Under the pieces are notes generated by a model. The model worked only from the letters and a program-made list of their open reading frames with translations. It was not told where the DNA came from and did not search any database. From the NCBI GenBank assembly GCA_016182655.1, contig JACPGB010000024.1:180755-244754 (forward strand): 64,000 bases of DNA, read 5' to 3'. A program made the position numbers and the translations under genes. Every line of letters starts with the position of its first letter. Position 1 is the stretch's first letter. Below, one piece after another: positions 50,211-57,713 of this stretch. This DNA is from Deltaproteobacteria bacterium. Lineage in GTDB: Bacteria > Desulfobacterota > GWC2-55-46.

Positions 50211-50987
50211 TCAACAGCCTGCCGCCCCTTTTATCCAACCCAGCTCCCTCGCGCTCAAGTGCGCGCCCGTGCCCCTTATAAGGTAATCGTGGACGATTAT
50301 GTCGATGGAAGAGGCCGCACTCTCAAGCCCCTTCGCTAACATCCTATCCCTGGCCGACGCCTTTGCCGGGGCAGAAGGCGTGTTATGGACGAATATTATC
50401 GAGCGGGCGTTGTGCTTGAACGCTTTTTCGATGACGGACCTCGGGGAGATGGCGGAGTAGACCCCCTCCTCCTCGGAAGCCATGACCCGCGCGCCCTTTT
50501 CCGCCGCCGAGCTACGGAGAGCGCGCCCGTCCCCCCTTGCCCCTATCGCGCCCTCGAATATCGTCTCGACCCCGAGTATCTCGTTCTTCGAGTTCAGGTA
50601 AATGGCGTAGAAGGCTTCGCGTGCCGGGTCGCAGGCGCGGTCCATGAAGTCGATCACATCCTTTGACGAGCGGACCGGGTTTTTGCAGACCATCCTCTCA
50701 AAAAGGTACGCGCCGGATATCTCCTTCAAGAGCAGGAGGAGGATAGCCGTATGGTCGCCGACGCCAGGGATAGAGGCGAGCTCGTCTATATCCGCGTCAA
50801 AGACGCCCTTGAGCCCCTTGAACTTTTTGAGGAGCTCCTTTGCAAGGGGTTTGACGTCCCGGCGAGGGATTGCGAACGTGAGGAGCAACTCAAGCGCCTC
50901 ATAGTCGTGAAAACCGTCTAAAGAGGCCTTTCCGTACTTCTCCCTTATCCTTTTCCTGTGCCCGGTCTTCGAGGATGCGATAGTCAT
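50211..50987 (-). CDS. radC: RadC-like protein with degenerate JAMM motif
   Basis: 258 residues. N-terminal helix-hairpin-helix (LASIPGVGDHTAILLLLLKE, about 68-87) and a C-terminal MPN/JAB-like domain from about 105. The usual metal site HNHPSG-D is here FVHNTPSAPAKASARD: the second His, the Gly and the spacing to Asp are altered. There is also an extra ~25-residue Ala/Glu-rich insert (about 150-175). Metal binding is therefore doubtful. RadC proteins are linked to recombination but their activity is unproven. Confidence 0.85.
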   Translation of the reverse strand: MTIASSKTGHRKRIREKYGKASLDGFHDYEALELLLTFAIPRRDVKPLAKELLKKFKGLKGVFDADIDELASIPGVGDHTAILLLLLKEISGAYLFERMVCKNPVRSSKDVIDFMDRACDPAREAFYAIYLNSKNEILGVETIFEGAIGARGDGRALRSSAAEKGARVMASEEEGVYSAISPRSVIEKAFKHNARSIIFVHNTPSAPAKASARDRMLAKGLESAASSIDIIVHDYLIRGTGAHLSARELGWIKGAAGC

Positions 50988-51150
50988 GTTGAGCGTCCGG
51001 TAGCGTTGAATGGGATTGTAATCTACATCGCCTCTCTTTGGAAAAGAGGTTTTAATTGAGGGGCGGGACTGGAAAGTCCCGCCTATCGTTTATACTTTAC
51101 GCCCGTCCGAATCCCGGGAGCCTGAACAAAAGGATGCGCATAGTCCGCGC

Positions 51151-51267
51151 GATACGGATTTGCCCGCCCGGGTACTCGGCGTACGGCCAAATTCAAATCC
51201 GGAGCTTCTATGCAACCGGCGACACAACCGTTGGATACGGATTTGCCCGCCCGGCGAGGACTACTCT
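51151..51267. repeat. Diverged copy of the 90-bp repeat, overlapping the slipin stop
   Basis: ATACGGATTTGCCCGCCCGG at 51151, TACTCGGCGTACGGCCAAAT at 51173, and again ATACGGATTTGCCCGCCCGG-CGAGGACTACT at 51237-51267. The last bases include the slipin stop codon (51261-51263). Same family as 42142-42316. Confidence 0.8.
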
Positions 51268-52025
51268 GTCTTAAGCCCCTTCAGGAACGGCTTTATGATG
51301 TCCATCGGGAGCGGGAAGAGTATCGTCGAGTTCTTCTCGGCCGCTATCTCCGTAAGTGTCTGAAGATAGCGCAGTTGCAGCGATACCGGGTTCTGGCTCA
51401 AAAGATTGGCCGCGTCGAGTATCTTGGCGGAGGCCGAGAATTCGCCCTCGGCGTGTATTATCTTCGCCCTCTTCTCCCTTTCGGCCTCGGCCTGCTTGGC
51501 CATCGCGCGCTTCATCTCTTCCGGCAGGTCTATCGCCTTTACCTCGACGAGCGCGACCTTTATGCCCCAGGGGTCGGTCTGGCGGTCGAGTATCTCCTGT
51601 ATGATCTTGTTTATCTTGTCGCGTTCGGTAAGGAGGTCGTCGAGGTCGCCCTGCCCGCACACGCTCCGGAGCGTCGTCTGCGCGAGCTGGCTCGTCGCGT
51701 AGAGGAAGTTCTCTACCGCTATGATCGCCTTTTCCGGCTGGACCACCCTGAAGTAGACGACGGCGTTCACCCTTACCGATACGTTGTCCCTCGTTATGAC
51801 CTCCTGCGGGGGCACGTCCATCGTCACGGTCCGGAGCGACACCTTTATCATCTTCTGGACGCCGGGGATGAGGAGTATGAGCCCCGGCCCCTTTACGGCC
51901 TGGAACCGTCCGAGGAAGAATATTACCCCCCTTTCGTACTCCGGCAGTATCTTTATCGCGCTCCACAAAAACAGGAGGGCGATCACTATGAGGACTATCG
52001 TCCCTGTGCCGATTCCGAAGTTCAT
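51261..52025 (-). CDS. Slipin/stomatin-like SPFH-domain protein
   Basis: 254 residues. N-terminal membrane anchor ([19 protein letters not shown]), then SPFH domain: [79 protein letters not shown], and a coiled region [19 protein letters not shown]. It forms membrane ring scaffolds and is the classical partner of NfeD, encoded 41 bp upstream. The final codons are inside a dispersed repeat. Confidence 0.94.
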   Translation of the reverse strand: MNFGIGTGTIVLIVIALLFLWSAIKILPEYERGVIFFLGRFQAVKGPGLILLIPGVQKMIKVSLRTVTMDVPPQEVITRDNVSVRVNAVVYFRVVQPEKAIIAVENFLYATSQLAQTTLRSVCGQGDLDDLLTERDKINKIIQEILDRQTDPWGIKVALVEVKAIDLPEEMKRAMAKQAEAEREKRAKIIHAEGEFSASAKILDAANLLSQNPVSLQLRYLQTLTEIAAEKNSTILFPLPMDIIKPFLKGLKTE

Positions 52026-52066
52026 CTCAAGCCTCCATGTTTTTTATATGCCCAAAGGCGGAAAAA

Positions 52067-53350
52067 TCAATCCGCCTTCTTTACCCTGACCGAAAGGCCC
52101 TTCACCTCGACGACCTTCACCTTGTCCCCTGCCCTCAACGGCTCGTCGGTAGTCGCGTTCCAGTACTCGCCCTCGATAAATATCTTCCCCTCGCTCTCGA
52201 AGTCGTCGACGACGGCGCCGACCTCGCCTACGAGACCCTCCTTGCCGCTCACCGGCTTCCTCCGGTAGATCTTGAGCGCGTAGTACATCGCGCCCAGTAT
52301 CGCGGCCGTCATGAAGCCGACCGTCGGGAGTATCACCCAGATGGAGAGCCGCATGAACGGCGCGGGCGATTCAAAGAGCATCAGAGAACCGAGTATGAGG
52401 GATACTATCCCGGCTATGGTCAAGAGCCCGTAGCTTACCACCTTGAGCTCCACTATGAAAAAGACTATTGCGAGGCCGATGAGGAGCAGGCCCGCGTAGT
52501 TAATCGACAACGTCTGGAATGCGTAGAACGCGAGTATGAGGCAGACCGCGCCGACGACACCCGGGAGTATCGCGCCGGGGCTGGAGAGCTCGAAGTATAT
52601 GCCGATGAGCCCTATCATCATGAGGATGTAGGCGACGTTAGGGTTGCTGATGGCGTTCAGTATCCTGAACCGGAGGTTCATCTCGTGGTCCTTTATCTCC
52701 GCCGCCTTAAGGTCGAGAGAGCGAGTGCCTGAAGACAGCTCGACCTTCCTGCCGTCGAGTTTATCGATGAGATCGGCCCTATCCTTCGCGACTATCTCTA
52801 TTACCCCGAGCTTCAACGCCTCCTCGGCCGTGATGTTGACGCTCTCCCTTACGGCCTTCTCGGCCCACTCGGCGTTCCTCCCCCTCTTTGCGGCTATCGA
52901 CTTTATGTAGGCCACCGCGTCGTTCTCGACCTTCTTCGACATGGTCTCGTCCATCTTGCCGCCGCCCATGGCGACAGGGTGCGCCGAGCCGATGTTCGTC
53001 CCCGGGGCCATTGCCGCGACATTCGAGGCGTATGTGATGAAGACCCCGGCGGATGCCGCGCGGGAGCCGCCGGGCGCGACATAGACTATTATGGGTGTGT
53101 CGGATGAGAGGATGTCCTTCACTATCTCCCTCATGGAGAGGTCGAGGCCTCCGGGCGTGTCGAGCTCTATTATGACCGCCTCGGCCTTCTCGTCAGCCGC
53201 CTTTTTGAGCGCGCCGATTATGTACTCGGCCATGACCGGGTTTATGATGCCGTCGGCCTTTACATAGTAGACTGCGCCGGATGCGCGGCTGGCAAGTGAA
53301 AGAAATAGGGCAAGTATCAGAAAGGGGATAAGCCTCGACTTTAAGCTCAT
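52067..53350 (-). CDS. NfeD-like membrane serine protease (long form)
   Basis: 427 residues. Signal peptide (LIPFLILALFLSLASRASGA), ClpP-like protease domain (about 25-220) with catalytic Ser in GSRAASAGVFITYASN and a Lys in MSKKVENDAVAYIKSIAAKRG, then four membrane helices (about 235-345) and a C-terminal OB-fold NfeD domain. In archaeal homologues the protease cuts the C-terminus of the stomatin partner. Both genes form a pair in the same direction. Confidence 0.93.
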   Translation of the reverse strand: MSLKSRLIPFLILALFLSLASRASGAVYYVKADGIINPVMAEYIIGALKKAADEKAEAVIIELDTPGGLDLSMREIVKDILSSDTPIIVYVAPGGSRAASAGVFITYASNVAAMAPGTNIGSAHPVAMGGGKMDETMSKKVENDAVAYIKSIAAKRGRNAEWAEKAVRESVNITAEEALKLGVIEIVAKDRADLIDKLDGRKVELSSGTRSLDLKAAEIKDHEMNLRFRILNAISNPNVAYILMMIGLIGIYFELSSPGAILPGVVGAVCLILAFYAFQTLSINYAGLLLIGLAIVFFIVELKVVSYGLLTIAGIVSLILGSLMLFESPAPFMRLSIWVILPTVGFMTAAILGAMYYALKIYRRKPVSGKEGLVGEVGAVVDDFESEGKIFIEGEYWNATTDEPLRAGDKVKVVEVKGLSVRVKKAD

Positions 53351-53437
53351 AAGCCGATTCTATCAGGGATTTACCGGGATTTCAACGGAACGGGAATGGT
53401 CTTCAAAAAAAGTGAACGGAATGTATCAGGCCCTGCC

Positions 53438-54112
53438 TCAGGCCAGAGCCTTTATAACCGTCTTCATGTCTTCGAGCGTCTCTTTTTTAAGCCCGGGCCT
53501 TTTAATGAGGTCCTCGAATGAATGGGTCACGGCTGTTTTAATGCCGTTATAGGAATGGAACCTCCCCCGAAGCTTGCCTGCATCCGCAGACCCGGCGAGG
53601 AGAAGCGAGGCGAGGCCGCCGAGCGCGACGATAACGTACGGCTTCAATTCGCCTATCTTCTCATCGAGGAGCGGCTTGACGGAAAGGGCGGCTCCGTTCA
53701 TTTGAGCGCCGTCCTTAACGGCTGTTGCCGAGAATATGAAAGGTTCGCCCGTTGCATCTGCCTTTATCTCTCCGGCGAACCAGCCGAGGAGCTTTTGCGC
53801 CTGTACGGTCTCGTCCTCCGGAAAGGGGTTTGTATCCCCGGACAGTAAGACCCTCCCTGCCGCAAAGAGCGCGGGCCCTATTCGCCAGAGGCCGAATACC
53901 ACGGCCGCCCTTGCCTCGAACCCGGCTTTCGTTGACCACGCGCCGGGCTCCGTAGGCGCGGCGTCGACCGGGGCCGCGAGTGATGGCGTCTCCAAAGGCA
54001 AAGGGGTTTCAGCCTTTTTAATGGGTATGTAGGCAATGCCCGCGGCCTTGAGCGCCTCGAAGAGCCGGAGCGCGTCGGTCAAGACCTCGATATCATTTTC
54101 AGAACCGGTCAT
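53438..54112 (-). CDS. Uracil-DNA glycosylase-like protein, degenerate
   Basis: 224 residues from the ATG at 54112 (AAGGTG upstream). The C-terminal third resembles family-4 uracil-DNA glycosylases: KPYVIVALGGLASLLLAG, KLRGRFHSYNGIKTAVTHSF and DLIKRPGLKKETLEDMKTVI. The expected iron-sulfur cysteines and the GEAPG active-site loop are absent; in their place is VVFGLWRIGPALFAAGRVLL and a proline-rich linker. Either a pseudo-enzyme or a diverged protein with the same fold. Encoded alone, minus strand, just upstream of the NfeD gene. Confidence 0.6.
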   Translation of the reverse strand: MTGSENDIEVLTDALRLFEALKAAGIAYIPIKKAETPLPLETPSLAAPVDAAPTEPGAWSTKAGFEARAAVVFGLWRIGPALFAAGRVLLSGDTNPFPEDETVQAQKLLGWFAGEIKADATGEPFIFSATAVKDGAQMNGAALSVKPLLDEKIGELKPYVIVALGGLASLLLAGSADAGKLRGRFHSYNGIKTAVTHSFEDLIKRPGLKKETLEDMKTVIKALA

Positions 54113-54197
54113 AATCACCTTGAAACCCTGTCAATACTATCTTCTACTACCTTTTTTTCCTCTTTACAACACCATTTCCATCGGATAGCATATATAC

Positions 54198-55052
54198 ATG
54201 TTCTTTGCGTTTATCGCCGCTATTTTAGCGGTTTTCCTCTTGCCCGAGGCGGCCCATGCCTGGGGCCCGGCCACCCACCTCGAGCTCGGTCAGGCGGTAC
54301 TTAACAGCCCCGGGGCCTTCTCCCATCCGGTAAGGGCCCTTATCGCGGCATTCCCCTACGATTATCTCTACGGCAATGTAAGCGCGGATATAGTCGTAGG
54401 CAAGAATCTTGTGGAGGAGCTCAAGCACTGCCACAACTGGAAAGTCGGCTTCAAGCTCCTTAAAAAGGCCGAGACCGATTCGCAACGGGCCTTCGCCTAC
54501 GGGTATCTTAGCCACCTGGCCGCCGACACCGTCGCGCACAACCACTTCATCCCCGAGATGATGATAAGGTCGTTCTCAGCGAGGACACTACGCCACATAT
54601 ACTGGGAGATGCGGTTCGACGCGCTCGCCGACAAACGGGTCTGGCAGATACCCAAGAAGATGATAAAGCTCGTCCACAAGGACAACGACCGTCTGCTGGA
54701 CTCGACCATCGAGGACACGCCCCTGTCCTTCCGGACGAACAAGACGATATTCTCGTCCATCATGTCCCTCAACAGGTTCCAGCAGTGGCACAGGATGCTC
54801 ACCCTTCTTTCGGTCTCGTCCAAGTGGACTCTTCACAAAGAGGACCACGAGAGGTTCTTTGCGGCCTCGGTTGAGGCGATACAGGGGTTGCTCGCCGCCG
54901 CAAGCAAGGCCCCGTGCGTAAAAATCGACCCCACCGGCAGGCACAGTCTGAATGCCGCCAAGTTCATACGAAAAAAACTCATAGTAATAAAACGGCGCGG
55001 AAACGACTGGGAAGAGGCGATGGACAACGCGCTTAAGTGGGTGAAGATTTAA
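54198..55052 (+). CDS. Zinc-dependent phospholipase C family protein
   Basis: 284 residues. Signal peptide (FFAFIAAILAVFLLPEAAHA), then W-G-P-ATHLELGQAVL with the mature N-terminal Trp, as in zinc phospholipases C, and metal-ligand-like His/Asp in YLYGNVSADI, LKHCHNWKVG and YGYLSHLAADTVAHNHFI. C-terminal half is helical and basic. Presumably secreted; the substrate is unknown. Confidence 0.85.
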   Translation: MFFAFIAAILAVFLLPEAAHAWGPATHLELGQAVLNSPGAFSHPVRALIAAFPYDYLYGNVSADIVVGKNLVEELKHCHNWKVGFKLLKKAETDSQRAFAYGYLSHLAADTVAHNHFIPEMMIRSFSARTLRHIYWEMRFDALADKRVWQIPKKMIKLVHKDNDRLLDSTIEDTPLSFRTNKTIFSSIMSLNRFQQWHRMLTLLSVSSKWTLHKEDHERFFAASVEAIQGLLAAASKAPCVKIDPTGRHSLNAAKFIRKKLIVIKRRGNDWEEAMDNALKWVKI

Positions 55053-55463
55053 ATCCCGTCTCGCCGAAACGCCATCCTATGAAAAACTCTCAATTCCATA
55101 TTTAGATTTTGGAATGCGTTGGGTTACGCTTCGCTAACCCAACCTACCCTCTGTTGCTAAAAGCATTTTACGCCCTTCCGGATGTTTTCTGCATAAGGCC
55201 TTTTTGCGCGCTCCGCGCGCTTTCGGCGATGGCTCCAAGCGCTTTCCACCTCCCCCGCCCGCTCGCACGCGCCTTGCGCGCACATTTTCCGGTTGTTAAC
55301 GCGCCGAGCGCAAGCGTCTAATCTCCTCGGCGCGCTCGCCTCTGCCTCCCTAAGGCGCTCTCCGCCATGCGCCCGTGTGTTTGTAAAGACAATACAAAAG
55401 ACTCGCTCTTAACTTCCCCTCCCTTGACGGGAGGGGATTGAGGGGAGGGTGAAATATTTCCTA
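55053..55463. other. Intergenic stretch with REP-like palindrome and low-complexity GC repeats
   Basis: No gene. It holds the palindrome GTTGGGTTACGCTTCGCTAA-CCCAAC (55118-55143), a run of GCGC-rich words (55205-55370), and CCCTCCCTTGACGGGAGGG near 55420-55440, one more member of the C-run/G-run hairpins. Confidence 0.6.
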
Positions 55464-55790
55464 TTATTCCTTTGGCCGGTAAGGCGGAAGGGAATCCAGA
55501 TCCGTATCCATGTCAGTGCCGCAGAACGGACAAAACCTGATTGTTTTGGCGATGGAAAAAAAACCGCTTTGCACCAACAAATTTCCCCATCGTGTAGAAC
55601 ATCGGGGGCAACGACACCAGAAATGCAGATAGAGGATAGAGCCAATAAAGATGGCTAAGCCGAAAAAAGAAATCAGGGGTGAAAATTGTCGATCCAATAA
55701 TACAGAGCTTAACCCAAAAAACACAAAACCGAACAGGACGCCTATTACGGCTCTGTGCTTCTTCTTATTCAGGCTTTCGCGTATCGTCAC
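55464..55790 (-). CDS. Small membrane protein with zinc ribbon
   Basis: 108 residues, GTG start. Two membrane helices (AVIGVLFGFVFFGLSSVLL and LISFFGLAIFIGSILYLHF), then CRCPRCSTRWGNLL and FCPFCGTDMD, a zinc ribbon facing the cytoplasm or periplasm. No family known to me. Confidence 0.65.
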   Translation of the reverse strand: MTIRESLNKKKHRAVIGVLFGFVFFGLSSVLLDRQFSPLISFFGLAIFIGSILYLHFWCRCPRCSTRWGNLLVQSGFFSIAKTIRFCPFCGTDMDTDLDSLPPYRPKE

Positions 55791-55887
55791 CTGCCTGCTC
55801 CCAACTTATCTGCTGAAAAACTCGAATTGTTCAGGCTTCGAACAAGCCGATGCCGACAAAGCAGATGGACTTGGGAGCAGCCTGCAG

Positions 55888-57075
55888 CTACTCCCCCCTC
55901 ATCCTCACGACCGCGTCCAATATCCTCTCCGCTATCTCGTCCTTACTCAAAGGCGGGAGCGTCTCCGTCTCTCCCTCTCGGTCTATGATCGTTACCTGGT
56001 TCGTCGGGCTGTCGAGCCCGATGGGGGTATTGGCCACGACGAGGTCGAGGTTCTTCTCATCGAGCTTCTTCCTCGCGTTCTCCTCTATATTCTCTGTCTC
56101 GAGCGCGAAACCGACGAGCAGCTGGCCGTTCTTTTTCATCTTGCCCATGGATTTCAAGACGTCCGCCGTCCTCTCCATCTCGATAGATAAGGTCTTCGCG
56201 TCCTTCTTGACCTTCGCTGGATAACTCTTGGTCGGCCTGTAGTCTGCGACAGCCGCCGACATGATGACGAGCGTTGATTGCGGGAAGTACCTTATGCAGG
56301 CGTCGTTCATCTCCTCGGCGGAGACCACCGGGACCAGTTCCATATTGGCGGGCCTCGGGAGGTACGACGGGCCGCTGACGAGCACGACCTCGGCCCCGCG
56401 TCTCCGCGCGGCCCGGGCGATCGCGTAACCCATCCTTCCGGACGAAGCGTTCGAGACGAACCGCACAGGGTCTATTGCCTCGCGGGTCGGCCCGGCAGAG
56501 ACGAGGACCTTCTCGCCCTTTAAGTCCTTTGCGCTCAACGCCTCCTCGGCGGCCTCCAGTATCTCCTCTACCGGCGAGAGCCTGCCCTTGCCCTCGTAGC
56601 CGCAGGCGAGCTCGCCGGACGCTGGCCCGACAAAGTGATAGCCCAAAGATTTAAGCTTCTCGCAATTGCCTCTTACGATTTTGTTCTCCCACATGTGGCA
56701 GTTCATGGAAGGGGCGATTAGTACAGGCGCGGTAGTCGCGGTTATGACGGTCGTGAGCAAGTCGTCGGCAAGCCCTCCGGCTATCTTCCCGATGATATTC
56801 GCAGTAGCAGGCGCGATGATCACAAGGTCGGCCTTATCTGCAAGGTCGATGTGGCTTATACGCGTGCCTTCGGTCAGCTCGAAGAGGTCCTCGTATACGG
56901 GGTTTCTGGCGAGTGTCGAGAGGCTCAAAGGCGTTATGAACTCGTGCGCTGACCTCGTCATTATCGGCCATACCGTCGCCTCGGCCTTTACGAGGAGGCG
57001 TGTAAGCTCCAGCGCCTTATAGGCCGAAATCGCCCCGGTTACGCCGAGGACTATCTTTTTGTCCCTCAACACCAT
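55888..57075 (-). CDS. coaBC: Bifunctional phosphopantothenoylcysteine decarboxylase / phosphopantothenate-cysteine ligase
   Basis: 395 residues. CoaC domain (1-180): IVLGVTGAISAYKALELTR, FMN-binding, ISHIDLADKADLVIIAPATA with active His, PSMNCHMW, and ELACGYEGKGRL with the catalytic Cys. CoaB domain (185-395): VLVSAGPTREAIDPVRFVSN, SSGRMGYAIA, MSAAVADYRP, KVKKDAKTLSIEM and NTPIGLDSPTNQV. Two steps of coenzyme A synthesis. Start overlaps the stop of the MBL gene by one base. Confidence 0.96.
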   Translation of the reverse strand: MVLRDKKIVLGVTGAISAYKALELTRLLVKAEATVWPIMTRSAHEFITPLSLSTLARNPVYEDLFELTEGTRISHIDLADKADLVIIAPATANIIGKIAGGLADDLLTTVITATTAPVLIAPSMNCHMWENKIVRGNCEKLKSLGYHFVGPASGELACGYEGKGRLSPVEEILEAAEEALSAKDLKGEKVLVSAGPTREAIDPVRFVSNASSGRMGYAIARAARRRGAEVVLVSGPSYLPRPANMELVPVVSAEEMNDACIRYFPQSTLVIMSAAVADYRPTKSYPAKVKKDAKTLSIEMERTADVLKSMGKMKKNGQLLVGFALETENIEENARKKLDEKNLDLVVANTPIGLDSPTNQVTIIDREGETETLPPLSKDEIAERILDAVVRMRGE

Positions 57076-57713
57076 TACCGCCCCTCTTTCCCTAAAAGTT
57101 CAAGCACGAACGGGTTCATCGTTTTCTCCCTCCCTATGGTCGAGGAAGGGCCGTGGCCCGGGTGTACCCTGACCGAGTCCCCGAGCGGGAGTATCTTCTT
57201 TTTGATGGAATCCATGAGCTCGTCATAAGAGCCGCCCTCAAAGTCGGTCCTGCCGACAGAACCCGCGAATAGCGTGTCCCCGGTAAAGAGGTCGCCGTTC
57301 TTCCTGTCGAAGAAACAGACCCCGCCCCTCGTGTGGCCCGGCGTGTGCAGGACTTCAAGCGTAAGAGAGCCTGCCTGAAGCTTCATCCCGTCTTTAAGGA
57401 GCTCGTCGGGCGCGCCCTGTTCGGGTATCTTTACGCCGTAGAGTATGCCGTGGTCCCGGGCCTCTTCGAGCAGGGGCGCGTCCTCGGGATGTATGGCGAG
57501 GACCCCGCCCAGCGCCTTCATATCCGCGTCCCCCCCGACATGGTCGAAGTGGCCGTGGGTGTTTATGATGTAGGCGATTGCCAACCCTTCTTTCTTGAGC
57601 TCCCGCGCTATGATATCCGCGTCCCCGCCCGGGTCTATGACAAAGGCCGAATCACCCTCCCATACTATGTAGCAGTTCACGTCGAGCGGCCCGACGACAA
57701 GCGTCTTCATCAT
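57075..57713 (-). CDS. MBL-fold metallo-hydrolase (glyoxalase II-like)
   Basis: 212 residues. Zinc motif THGHFDHVGGDAD (HxHxDH), HTPGHTRGGVCFF, GDTLFAGSVGRTDF, and HPGHGPSSTIGREK at the end. The short length without a C-terminal helical domain fits the YcbL-like hydrolases of thioesters. In an operon with the ManC-like gene (ATGA overlap) and coaBC. Confidence 0.93.
   Translation of the reverse strand: MMKTLVVGPLDVNCYIVWEGDSAFVIDPGGDADIIARELKKEGLAIAYIINTHGHFDHVGGDADMKALGGVLAIHPEDAPLLEEARDHGILYGVKIPEQGAPDELLKDGMKLQAGSLTLEVLHTPGHTRGGVCFFDRKNGDLFTGDTLFAGSVGRTDFEGGSYDELMDSIKKKILPLGDSVRVHPGHGPSSTIGREKTMNPFVLELLGKEGR

Noticed and set aside
51210..52268. Long plus-strand frame opposite slipin and NfeD
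   Set aside because: GC-skewed shadow of real genes; translation is Arg/Leu/Tyr-rich with no motif, and the minus-strand genes are well supported.
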